A program made the translations under genes and the position numbers. From assembly GCA_002328865.1 (NCBI GenBank), contig DCWO01000017.1, positions 8,625-14,936 on the forward strand: a DNA stretch of 6,312 bases, written 5' to 3'. The notes under the pieces are model-generated. The model worked only from the letters and a program-made list of their open reading frames with translations, searched no databases and was not told the DNA's origin. Each line of letters begins with the position of its first letter. Within the stretch, counting starts at the first letter, position 1. Shown in pieces: positions 1-5,841 of the stretch. This stretch comes from Dehalococcoidia bacterium UBA2160 (GTDB lineage Bacteria; Chloroflexota; Dehalococcoidia; Lucifugimonadales; UBA1123).

Positions 1-50
1 TAAGAGATCTCTCGGTGCATCACATCGCAGGCGACCATGGCGAATTTCAT
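1..50 (-). CDS. Partial gene at left edge, DUF1638-like N-terminus
   Basis: Only the first 16 codons are inside the window. Read on the minus strand from ATG at 50-48, they give MKFAMVACDVMHREIS and the frame is open to the edge. A start of this shape, with a short hydrophobic beta strand followed by A-C-(D/E)-V-x-x-R-E-(I/L), is what I recall for DUF1638 proteins. That family has no settled biochemical role and is often found near corrinoid or one-carbon methyltransferase genes. A GGAGAG on the minus strand (62-67) lies upstream with an 11-nt gap, a little farther than ideal. The gene is divergent from the CoA-transferase pair and shares its upstream region. The family call rests on very few residues and could be wrong. 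Downstream sequence would settle it. Confidence 0.42.
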   Translation of the reverse strand, partial: MKFAMVACDVMHREIS

Positions 51-174
51 ATCGGTTCGGACTCTCCGTTTTATGAACGACACGCGGACACAAGGAGTCA
101 TTTACTCGCTCGTCTCGCATCTTTGTACCATTCGCGACGTCAGTCCCGCAAGAGAGTCGAGCATCCCCTTTTTG

Positions 175-201
175 GTCCCTTCCGTCCCTTGAGTCCCGCA
201 G
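175..201. repeat. Three 9-bp-spaced GTCCC repeats
   Basis: GTCCC occurs at 175-179, 184-188 and 193-197, exactly 9 bp apart (GTCCCttcc, GTCCCttga, GTCCCgcag). The longer word AGTCCCGCA at 192-200 also occurs at 142-150, 50 bp upstream. The array sits between two divergent genes and about 55 bp before the -35 candidate of the CoA-transferase unit. It could be a phased regulator site, or it could be chance or slippage in pyrimidine-rich DNA. Confidence 0.4.
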
Positions 202-255
202 TCACCAATTGCCTTGCTGCCGCTTCACCACGACCATTGCGGCGCCGCCCCGTGG

Positions 256-284
256 TTGACCCTTCACCGACTCGATGCTACCGT
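256..284 (+). promoter_or_regulatory. Candidate sigma-70 promoter of CoA-transferase pair
   Basis: TTGACC at 256-261 matches the -35 consensus at five of six positions. After 17 bp comes TACCGT at 279-284, which keeps the important first two and last positions of the -10. TG at 276-277 one base before it forms an extended -10. Transcription would start near 291, about 67 nt before the ATG at 358. It is found by eye only. Confidence 0.42.
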
Positions 285-357
285 TTCGCTGTATCGGACC
301 AGTCTGTCCCAGAACATTCGGCATGCCCATGCCATCTGCTCGCAGGAGTAGTCCTAC

Positions 358-1605
358 ATGACACAACCTGACAGCGGAGGACCCGGACCGCTGACCGACC
401 TCAAGGTGCTCGATCTAGCGGGCCCCATCGGCGTGTACTGCACGAAGCTGCTGGCCGATCTCGGCGCCGACGTTCTTCGCGTCGAACCGCCCGCCGGAGA
501 CCCCATGCGTGATATCGCGCCGTTCCACGGAGATGAACCGCATCCCGAAAAAAGCCTGTACTGGTGGCACTTCAACACCAGCAAGCGTGGGATCACGCTC
601 GACCTGGAACAACCGGAAGGCCAAGACCTGTTCAAGCGACTGGTCGAGTGGGCCGACATCGGGGTCGAAAGCTTCATCCCTGGCTATCTGACGGACCTGG
701 GCCTCGACTTCGAGGCGCTTCACGCACTCAATCCCGGTTTTATCCTGACCTCGGTCACGCCCTTTGGCCAGAACGGGCCGTACAGCAAGTACAAGGGCCC
801 GGACATCGTCGGGCAGGCCATGAGCGGAGTGATGCAACAGGTCGGCTTTAACGAGCGGGCGCCGTACTTGATCGCGACCGAATCCGCCTACTGGTCCGCC
901 GCCATTTTCGCGGCCAACGCCACGATGCTGGCAGTGACGTCGCGAGACTTCAGCGGCGAAGGACAGCAGATCGACGTGTCGATGCAACGGTCGATGTCCC
1001 TGGGCGCGGGCAACGCGATACCCACATACGACGTCCTCGGCGAGGTGCTGCATCGAGGCGACATGTTCCAGCGAGGCCGTGGGCAGGTTCGAGCGGTGCT
1101 TCCCTGCAAAGACGGCTATGTGTTCTTCATCGCCGCCGCCCCGGGAACCAGCATGGAAGCCGTACAGGGGTTGATGGCCGAGCGCGGATTCGGTGAGCGG
1201 TTCGATCCGCGCTGGCTCGATGCTGCATTGGTCCGCGAGGACCCCGTCGAACGGCAACTGTTCGAAGATCTCGTGATCGAGTTCTTCTCCCATTACACAC
1301 GCCGCGAGCTGTTGGAGATCGCCTTCAACCGCGAAAAGCAGGTCTTCGCCGTTCCAACTGACACGCCCGAAGACGTGGCCACATCGCCGCAACTCATCGA
1401 CAGGGGCTTCTTCGTGGACGTCGAGCATCCGGGAATCGAAGAGCCGATCCGATACCTCGGAGCGCCCTTCCGGCTTCCCGAAAGCCCCTGGGAGCTGAGA
1501 CGACGCGCCCCCGAGCTCGGCCAACACAACGATGAGGTCTACCGAGAGGTGCTTGACCTGGGCGAAGACGAACTTGACCGTCTACGGGACCAGCGAGTCA
1601 TCTAA
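358..1605 (+). CDS. CaiB/BaiF family (family III) CoA-transferase, subunit 1
   Basis: Predicted cytoplasmic enzyme of 415 residues, the usual length for family III CoA-transferases, which move CoA between carboxylic acids through an aspartyl-CoA intermediate. The N-terminal Rossmann-like part is clear: LTDLKVLDLAGPIG at 12-25, then LLADLGADVLRVEPPAGD (31-48). The NTSKRGITLDL segment follows at 73-83 and the FGQNGPYS turn at 136-143. SGEGQQIDVSM at 199-209 is the conserved TGrGQ-vd stretch. APELGQHNDEVY at 384-395 is the typical C-terminal signature. The catalytic Asp normally sits about 21 residues before the T/S of TGrGQ. Here that position is Tyr178 in ATESAYW, and the nearest acidic residue is Glu175. 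The protein resembles a family branch with a (D/E)-x-A-Y pattern and may use Glu or be the non-catalytic partner. AGGAG at 344-348 lies 9 nt before the ATG. It is followed by a second CaiB gene after 41 bp. The substrate is unknown. Confidence 0.9.
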   Translation: MTQPDSGGPGPLTDLKVLDLAGPIGVYCTKLLADLGADVLRVEPPAGDPMRDIAPFHGDEPHPEKSLYWWHFNTSKRGITLDLEQPEGQDLFKRLVEWADIGVESFIPGYLTDLGLDFEALHALNPGFILTSVTPFGQNGPYSKYKGPDIVGQAMSGVMQQVGFNERAPYLIATESAYWSAAIFAANATMLAVTSRDFSGEGQQIDVSMQRSMSLGAGNAIPTYDVLGEVLHRGDMFQRGRGQVRAVLPCKDGYVFFIAAAPGTSMEAVQGLMAERGFGERFDPRWLDAALVREDPVERQLFEDLVIEFFSHYTRRELLEIAFNREKQVFAVPTDTPEDVATSPQLIDRGFFVDVEHPGIEEPIRYLGAPFRLPESPWELRRRAPELGQHNDEVYREVLDLGEDELDRLRDQRVI

Positions 1606-1646
1606 CCAGCCCATCGCAAAGCAACACCAGGAAGAAAGGCGAGTTC

Positions 1647-2891
1647 ATGTCCACGAGGATGCCTCTTGAAGGCGTGAGAGTGCTGGATTTCGGGTGGAGG
1701 GCAGTGGCGCCGCTCGCCGCGCGCATGTTGGCATGGGGAGGCGCGGAGGTCGTCCGGATCGAGTCCTCGACCCGACACGATGGCGCGCGCCAGATGCCGC
1801 CCGTCGTCCCCGGCGGCGAAGGCAGCTTCAACACAAGCGCCTGGTTCAACAACTTCAATTCCAACAAGCTTTCGATCTCCCTCAACTTGCGCCATCCGAA
1901 GGGGAAGGAGATCGCGCTGCGCCTGGTTCCGCTCGCGGACGTTGTAGTCGAGAACTTTAGCGGCGGCACTTTCGAACGGATGGGCTTCGGCTATGAAACG
2001 CTGCGGAAGCTCAGACCCGACATCATCATGGTCAGCCACTCGCTCACCGGGTTGACCGGCCCATGGAAACACATCAAAGGCCACGGCCCGATGGCGGCGG
2101 CCATGTCCGGGATGCACCACCTGTCCGGATACCCGGATGCCGCGCCGATCAACCCTGCCCAGGCGTTCACCGATTACGTCACCAACCCTCACCAGTCGGC
2201 CTTCGCGATCATGACGGCGCTCCATCACCGGAGGCGCACCGGTCGCGGCCAGTACATCGACATGGCGCAATACGAGTCGATCGTCCACATGACCGGAACG
2301 GCTGTCCTCGAGTACACGGCGCTGGGTCGGAACCGGAATCGCACCGGAAACCGATCTGAAAACGCCGCGCCTCAGGGCGTCTATCCATGCAAATCCGTTC
2401 CGTTGAACGACCGAATCGAAGACCGTTGGTGCGCCATCTCGGTGGCCACGGACGAGGAATGGCAGAGTCTGTGCGCCGTATTGGACCGCCGCGAGTTGGC
2501 CGACGATCCACGCTTCTGCAAGTTCGAGGCCAGAAAGCAGCACGAGGACGAACTCGATGTTTTGATCGGCGCCCGGACGGCAGAGCTGCTCGCCGAAGAT
2601 GTAATGCTCCGTCTTCAGGAAGCCGGAGTCGCCGCGGGCGTCGTGCAAAACTCCAAGGACCTCATGGACGCCGACCCTCAGATGGCGGCGACCGGGCACT
2701 ATCGGCGGGTGGATCACGCCGAGACCGGTCCGACGGTATACGACGGCCCGCCGTTCGATCTCTCGGCCACACCGCTCCAGGTCAAACCGGCGCCGCTTCT
2801 GGGCGAACACAACGAGTACTTCTTCCGCGAGATTCTCGACCTGACCGACGACGAGATCACCGCGGGATACGTGGAAGGCGCCATCGCCTGA
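1647..2891 (+). CDS. CaiB/BaiF family (family III) CoA-transferase, subunit 2
   Basis: 414 residues, full length for family III CoA-transferases. The N-terminal signature is LEGVRVLDFGWRAVAP at 7-22, then GGAEVVRIES (31-40). NSNKLSISLNLRHPKGKE at 71-88 and VVVENFSGGTFERMGFGYE (99-117) are standard CoA-pocket segments. RRRTGRGQYIDMAQYE at 195-210 and PLLGEHNEYFFREILDL (383-399) are the late signatures. The likely catalytic aspartate is Asp176 in AFTDYVTNP, 22 residues before the Thr of TGRGQ, where family members carry it. The gene follows the first CoA-transferase by 41 bp with AAAGG at 1635-1639, 7 nt before the ATG, so the two are probably one transcript. Paired CaiB genes are known to form heteromeric enzymes, for example benzylsuccinate CoA-transferase BbsEF and succinyl-CoA:malate CoA-transferase SmtAB. 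Whether this pair does so, and with which acid, cannot be read from the window. Confidence 0.92.
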   Translation: MSTRMPLEGVRVLDFGWRAVAPLAARMLAWGGAEVVRIESSTRHDGARQMPPVVPGGEGSFNTSAWFNNFNSNKLSISLNLRHPKGKEIALRLVPLADVVVENFSGGTFERMGFGYETLRKLRPDIIMVSHSLTGLTGPWKHIKGHGPMAAAMSGMHHLSGYPDAAPINPAQAFTDYVTNPHQSAFAIMTALHHRRRTGRGQYIDMAQYESIVHMTGTAVLEYTALGRNRNRTGNRSENAAPQGVYPCKSVPLNDRIEDRWCAISVATDEEWQSLCAVLDRRELADDPRFCKFEARKQHEDELDVLIGARTAELLAEDVMLRLQEAGVAAGVVQNSKDLMDADPQMAATGHYRRVDHAETGPTVYDGPPFDLSATPLQVKPAPLLGEHNEYFFREILDLTDDEITAGYVEGAIA

Positions 2892-2911
2892 CAGTTAAAG
2901 GTCGTCTCTGC

Positions 2912-2949
2912 GGCAGTAAAGCGCCGACGACAACAAGACGCGCTTTGCC
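2912..2949 (+). terminator. Weak stem-loop after the CoA-transferase pair
   Basis: AAAGCGC at 2918-2924 pairs perfectly with GCGCTTT at 2940-2946 across a 15-nt loop. GGC at 2912-2914 can pair with GCC at 2947-2949 past a 3-nt bulge. It lies 20 nt after the stop codon and just before the next promoter candidate, the right place for a transcript end. There is no real T-run after it, so it would be a weak intrinsic terminator or only an RNA-end stabiliser. Confidence 0.33.
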
Positions 2950-2952
2950 TAA

Positions 2953-2981
2953 TTGACAACAGGTTAGGTCGTAGTTACTCT
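2953..2981 (+). promoter_or_regulatory. Candidate sigma-70 promoter of the FHA gene
   Basis: A perfect -35, TTGACA at 2953-2958, is followed after exactly 17 bp by TACTCT at 2976-2981, which keeps the T-A-----T core of the -10. It stands in a noticeably AT-richer pocket (about 2947-3012) than the flanking genes. Transcription would begin near 2988, leaving a leader of roughly 95 nt before the ATG at 3084. Confidence 0.5.
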
Positions 2982-2985
2982 CTTA

Positions 2986-3001
2986 ATATCAGGATATCAG
3001 G
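2986..3001. repeat. Tandem 8-bp repeat at the FHA promoter
   Basis: ATATCAGG is present twice back to back, at 2986-2993 and 2994-3001, immediately after the -10 candidate. It would cover the transcription start and first transcribed bases. It could be a regulator half-site pair or a simple duplication. Confidence 0.4.
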
Positions 3002-3083
3002 CGCAAAAATTCTTGGTGTCCCATGACCGGAGCGTTGTGCGCCGCGCTCCTGCTGTCGGTTTGGGAACAGACTGGCGGTTGCG

Positions 3084-3692
3084 ATGAACATGTCCTCAAG
3101 GTCAAAACTGCGGGTTCGCGGCGGCCCCTTCGACGGGTGCGGAGTGTCTCTGGCGGCGGCAATCACGACCATGGGTCGAGATGCCACGAATGACATCGTG
3201 GAAGAGCATCCCGCCGTCTCTCGCAAACACGCCAGAATCTTCCGCAATCCTCAAGGCTTCTGGATTCAGGACGTGGGCAGCGCGAACGGCACGTTCATCG
3301 ACGGGGAGAAGATCGGGCAGGAACCGCACTCACTCAAGAACGGTGACCGCATTCAACTGGGCAGCGCCGCGAGCGGCACCGACTGGGAGTTCTTCGAGGA
3401 AGAAGTGGTTGGCCTCGGCGTGGCTGCGCCTCCCACCATGCAGCTTTCAGTAAGCGAGGCCGCCGGCGGCACGACCCCCGGAGCAATCTTGGACTCCGAA
3501 GGCGAGTCAGTCTGCGAATTATTCCGGCGAAACAATGACGGTTCCTGGACCTGCAAGAGGTTTGCTTCGTTCGACGCCCACGGACAGCAGATCGAGGTCA
3601 GCCGAAACACGGTGTTCGCGCCCGGCATCGAGTTCTTGGGGTTCGATCTGGCGATGTGGCTTGAAGAAATCTGCGCCAAGGCAGACGAGTAA
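3084..3692 (+). CDS. FHA-domain protein with unassigned C-terminal module
   Basis: 202 residues with no signal peptide or membrane segment. Residues about 7-105 are a forkhead-associated domain, which binds phosphothreonine peptides and usually works with Ser/Thr protein kinases. The key motifs are present: Gly31-Arg32 (MGRDATND), Ser46-Arg47-x-His49 (AVSRKHARIF) and Asn68-Gly69-Thr70 (VGSANGTFIDG). A Gly/Ala-rich linker follows at about 109-135. The C-terminal part, about 138-202, contains NDGSWTCKRFASFD (151-164), NTVFAPGIEFLGFDLAMWLE (175-194) and an acidic end. It may be a small separate module; I cannot name its family. The ATG at 3084 is the first start after an in-frame TGA at 3024. 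No strong Shine-Dalgarno is visible, only GG-rich bases at 3074-3078, and a second ATG lies two codons later. No kinase or phosphatase gene is adjacent, so its partner is unknown. Confidence 0.88.
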   Translation: MNMSSRSKLRVRGGPFDGCGVSLAAAITTMGRDATNDIVEEHPAVSRKHARIFRNPQGFWIQDVGSANGTFIDGEKIGQEPHSLKNGDRIQLGSAASGTDWEFFEEEVVGLGVAAPPTMQLSVSEAAGGTTPGAILDSEGESVCELFRRNNDGSWTCKRFASFDAHGQQIEVSRNTVFAPGIEFLGFDLAMWLEEICAKADE

Positions 3693-3765
3693 CCACGTCA
3701 CTGACTGCCACGTTGACCCTCGTCAGACGCCGAGGCTACCCACGTCGCCGCTTCTCACGCGATCA

Positions 3766-3786
3766 GGCCGATTGCCGCAATCGGCC
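3766..3786. promoter_or_regulatory. Perfect 21-bp palindrome, likely operator or hairpin
   Basis: The left arm GGCCGATTGC (3766-3775) and the right arm GCAATCGGCC (3777-3786) are exact reverse complements around a single C. As RNA it would be a 9-bp stem with a CCG loop. It lies 73 bp after the FHA stop and 67 bp before the methyltransferase start. No T-run follows on either strand, which argues against an intrinsic terminator. It covers the -35 candidate of the methyltransferase promoter, which fits a repressor site for a dimeric regulator. The regulator is unknown. Confidence 0.55.
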
Positions 3787-3801
3787 GCCAACTGCTATCC
3801 T
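3772..3801 (+). promoter_or_regulatory. Candidate promoter of the methyltransferase gene
   Basis: TTGCCG at 3772-3777 matches the -35 at four of six positions and TATCCT at 3796-3801 matches the -10 at four of six, 18 bp apart. Transcription would begin near 3808, about 46 nt before the TTG start. The -35 lies inside the 21-bp palindrome. It is found by eye only. Confidence 0.4.
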
Positions 3802-3853
3802 TCGTCCGCACGTATGTACGTGACGTCCGGGACACTCGGGCCAGGAGCGGAAT

Positions 3854-4720
3854 TTGGCATCCGACCGATTCGACGGCGATAGCTACAAAACGAACCAACG
3901 TCGGGAATGGGACCAGGTGGCCGGCGCCTGGGAGAAGTGGTGGTCACTTTTCGAACAGAGCGCCCAACCGGTCAGCGATCGATTGGCTACACTGTCGGAT
4001 GTCCAGGCGGGTCAGAGAGTGCTGGACATTTCGACGGGCATCGGCGAACCGGCGGTCACGGTCGCGAAGCTGGTCGGAACCGATGGCTCGGTGGTCGCAA
4101 CCGATCAATCTCCCGGAATGCTAGCCATAGCTCGCCGCCGAATAGCTGACCAGCGACTGAGCAACATCGAGTTGGCAGAGGCCGATACGGAGCAGCTCAA
4201 TCTGCCCGACGGAGAGTTCGACGCTGTGGTGTGCAGATGGGGCTTGATGTTCCTTCCGGATGTACATGAAGCGCTCTCCAGGATTCGTCAAACAATCAAG
4301 GCCGGCGGTAGATTTGCTACGTCCGTTTGGAGCACTCCGGACAAAGTTCCGTTTATCAGTCTGCCCATGGGAACGGCTCGGAGGGTCCTCGACCCACCGC
4401 CGCCGCCACCTCAGCCCGGGGCTCCCAATCTCTTCGGGCTAGGAGAACCTGGATTGATCGAGCGCGCCTTCGAGGAAGCGGGGTTTGAAGACGTGCGGAG
4501 CGAAACGTTGACAATCCGCGTTACTGCGGATTCACCAGAGCAATACCGGGATTTCATGAGTGATATCGCCCCACCCATCCGCACGCTGATCTCTGAGCGA
4601 AGCAAGGACGTACAGCAGGCGTTCTGGAATGCGGTTGTCGACGGCGCCCGATCGTTCCCAGGCCCTGATGGCGGCGTCAGCATTCCCGGCGACGCGATAC
4701 TGGTGGTCGGAAGGAAGTAG
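3854..4720 (+). CDS. Class I SAM-dependent methyltransferase (UbiE/methyltransf_11-like)
   Basis: 288-residue predicted cytoplasmic methyltransferase. Motif I is VLDISTGIGEPAVTVA at 57-72, the glycine-rich SAM loop. The acidic residue after strand 2 is Asp84 in VVATDQSPGML. ADTEQLNLPDGEFD (110-123) carries Asp111 for the adenine contact. VVCRWGLMFLPD (125-136) is motif IV. These belong to the Rossmann methyltransferases that act on small molecules such as quinones, sterols or natural products, and the substrate cannot be told. The start is TTG. AGGAG at 3843-3847 lies 6 nt before it, and the next in-frame Met is residue 89, which would remove motif I, so TTG is preferred. Residues 181-186 are six prolines in a row, a stretch that normally needs EF-P for translation, placed where the substrate lid usually varies. 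The gene converges with the minus-strand phosphoesterase, 75 bp between stops, with no clear terminator between them. Confidence 0.88.
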   Translation: MASDRFDGDSYKTNQRREWDQVAGAWEKWWSLFEQSAQPVSDRLATLSDVQAGQRVLDISTGIGEPAVTVAKLVGTDGSVVATDQSPGMLAIARRRIADQRLSNIELAEADTEQLNLPDGEFDAVVCRWGLMFLPDVHEALSRIRQTIKAGGRFATSVWSTPDKVPFISLPMGTARRVLDPPPPPPQPGAPNLFGLGEPGLIERAFEEAGFEDVRSETLTIRVTADSPEQYRDFMSDIAPPIRTLISERSKDVQQAFWNAVVDGARSFPGPDGGVSIPGDAILVVGRK

Positions 4721-4795
4721 CATCCAGCCAGACGTCCGAGGTAAGGCGCGCGCTCGAATCGGTGGATACCCTCGACCGGTCGTCGTGCTGCCGGC

Positions 4796-5506
4796 CTAGG
4801 CGGTGATCTCCAGAGGAGTCACCGACACTCCGGCTTCCGGGTCCATCTCGACCAACGCTACGCCACGTTTCAGAGCGCCCGACGGAGCCCCAGAGTAGAA
4901 AGCCGGAACGCCGTTTTGGGACACGTCGCGGTAGACGTGCACGTGACCGAGTGCGATGTAGTCACAGGGCGCCTCTGCTATCTCGTCCAGGAAGATCGGC
5001 GACGAACGCCACGTCGCTTCTTCAAAGTCCATCACTATCCCGTGTGCCATCGAAACGTACCAGCCGTCCTGCGGCCTCGGCGGCATGCCCTCCAGCGGGT
5101 GGAACTCGGGGTTGTGGTCGTAGACCGGCCGGCCCCACACGGCGAGGCCGAGTTCATCCAGAACCAGCGTCTCCCCTTCGGCTTCCATCAAGATCGAAAC
5201 CCCGTCCGGCGCCTCGCCGGACCACAGGCCTTTTGTCAGCACGGTGTCGTGGTTCCCAGGCAACACGACTACCGGCCTCCCCGAACCGGCCAGGGCGTTC
5301 ATCACCCGATCAACCGTCTCCGCGGGCACTCGATGGTGGTCGAATAGATCGCCAGCGACGAGGATCGCGTCGGCATGTGCGGAGTCCGCTAGGGCCAGCG
5401 CCGCGTCCAATCCGCTGAGCGCTTCACCGGTGTAGATGTCGGTTCCGATATGCACGTCCGACATGTGCAGTAGACGAAGATGCTTTTTGTTGTTGTCGAT
5501 AGCCAT
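4796..5506 (-). CDS. SbcD/Mre11-type metallophosphoesterase, catalytic domain only
   Basis: 236 residues from the chosen ATG. The calcineurin-like dinuclear metal motifs are all present in order: Asp17-x-His19 (HMSDVHIG), Gly52-Asp53 with Asp56 (AGDLFDHH), Gly84-Asn85-His86-Asp87, His155 (MAHG) and Gly187-His188-x-His190 (LGHVHVY). The arrangement is closest to SbcD/YhaO/Mre11 DNA repair exonucleases. Those are nearer 350-420 residues because of a capping and partner-binding C-terminal part that is missing here. No SbcC-like ATPase gene is in the window. It may be a stand-alone nuclease or a phosphodiesterase on another substrate. The frame is open upstream to 5743, but those 79 codons look non-conserved. 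The ATG at 5506-5504 has AAGG six nt before it and starts just ahead of the first beta strand. A second possible start is ATG at 5527-5525, seven codons earlier. Confidence 0.85.
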   Translation of the reverse strand: MAIDNNKKHLRLLHMSDVHIGTDIYTGEALSGLDAALALADSAHADAILVAGDLFDHHRVPAETVDRVMNALAGSGRPVVVLPGNHDTVLTKGLWSGEAPDGVSILMEAEGETLVLDELGLAVWGRPVYDHNPEFHPLEGMPPRPQDGWYVSMAHGIVMDFEEATWRSSPIFLDEIAEAPCDYIALGHVHVYRDVSQNGVPAFYSGAPSGALKRGVALVEMDPEAGVSVTPLEITA

Positions 5507-5676
5507 TGCCCGCCTTGAATCCACCATAGCAAAGATAGCTGACCCGCGGAGCAAAGTACCGAGTCGCGAATACTCGCGCACGGTCACGCGAAGCGCTTTC
5601 TCCGGCCTCGTCGTCATCTCGTGACCGACAAGGAGTAAATCTTGCGATTCAGAACGCCGTGGGCATCTGGCAGAAA

Positions 5677-5707
5677 AGAGTATCACACCACGTCGGGTAG
5701 CGCGCAA
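5677..5707 (-). promoter_or_regulatory. Possible promoter of the phosphoesterase gene
   Basis: On the minus strand TTGCGC (5707-5702) precedes TACTCT (5682-5677) by 19 bp, and TGA directly before TACTCT gives an extended -10. The same -10 word occurs at the FHA promoter. The long spacer and a leader of about 165 nt make this a weak call. Confidence 0.25.
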
Positions 5708-5808
5708 CGAGGCGGCGTGCGGACTTGGACTCGACCGACGCACGTTGGGTCACGCACGAATCGCCTTAAAGTTCACATGGCGTGGCAGTCGGAAGGCGCC
5801 AACATGCG

Positions 5809-5821
5809 TCGGCCCCGCCGA
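5809..5821 (-). terminator. Small hairpin after the receiver-domain gene
   Basis: TCGGC (5809-5813) and GCCGA (5817-5821) form a perfect 5-bp stem with a 3-nt loop, about 20 nt past the stop of the minus-strand gene. No T-run follows in the direction of transcription, so it is at best a weak terminator. Confidence 0.2.
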
Positions 5822-5841
5822 GATGTCCGATGCAAAATCCC

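Larger units (their letters stand above)
51..357. other. Divergent intergenic region
   Basis: About 307 bp lie between the minus-strand gene at the left edge and the first CoA-transferase. I see no convincing gene. A plus-strand open frame from 15 to 371 exists, but it gives a His/Arg/Pro/Ser-rich product with no recognisable domain. It also overlaps both the left-edge gene and the next gene's ribosome binding site. The region holds a GTCCC repeat cluster, a promoter candidate facing right, and an AGGAG at 344-348. A promoter facing left must also be here, but I could not pick one with confidence. Confidence 0.6.
5507..5841. other. 335-bp region without a convincing gene
   Basis: This lies between the phosphoesterase start and the stop of the receiver-domain gene, both on the minus strand. 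Open frames exist on both strands but none shows a domain. One is an upstream extension of the phosphoesterase, Arg/Ser-rich in its first part. Another is a plus-strand TTG frame from 5642 that runs antisense into the receiver domain. Overlapping small inverted repeats, CGAGT (5560-5564)/ACTCG (5572-5576) and CGCGA (5565-5569)/TCGCG (5574-5578), sit in the probable leader of the phosphoesterase. Confidence 0.5.

Noticed and set aside
3..12. 10-bp palindrome AGAGATCTCT
   Set aside because: It is short and falls inside the probable coding sequence of the left-edge gene.
15..371. 118-codon plus-strand open frame before the CoA-transferase pair
   Set aside because: Its composition is rich in His, Arg, Pro and Ser with no domain. 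It overlaps the left-edge minus-strand gene and the Shine-Dalgarno and start of the first CoA-transferase. No ribosome binding site is evident.
415..1527. 370-codon minus-strand frame opposite the first CoA-transferase
   Set aside because: Long antisense frames are common in GC-rich genes. The product shows no family features, while the plus strand is unmistakable.
1602..2810. 402-codon minus-strand frame opposite the second CoA-transferase
   Set aside because: Arg/His/Val-rich antisense shadow with no recognisable motif.
3023..3193. 56-codon plus-strand frame starting MTGALCAALLLSVWEQ, signal-peptide-like
   Set aside because: No Shine-Dalgarno and no N-terminal positive charge. It runs out of frame through the FHA domain and ends in a composition typical of a shifted frame.
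4754..4782. Short inverted words (GGT/ACC and CGACCGGTCG) between the convergent genes
   Set aside because: The stems are too short or lack a loop, and no T-run is present on either strand, so a bidirectional terminator is not supported.
5507..5743. 79-codon N-terminal extension of the phosphoesterase
   Set aside because: It is Arg/Ser-rich without a recognisable targeting signal. The family normally begins just before the first beta strand, and the internal ATG at 5506 has an AAGG at good distance.
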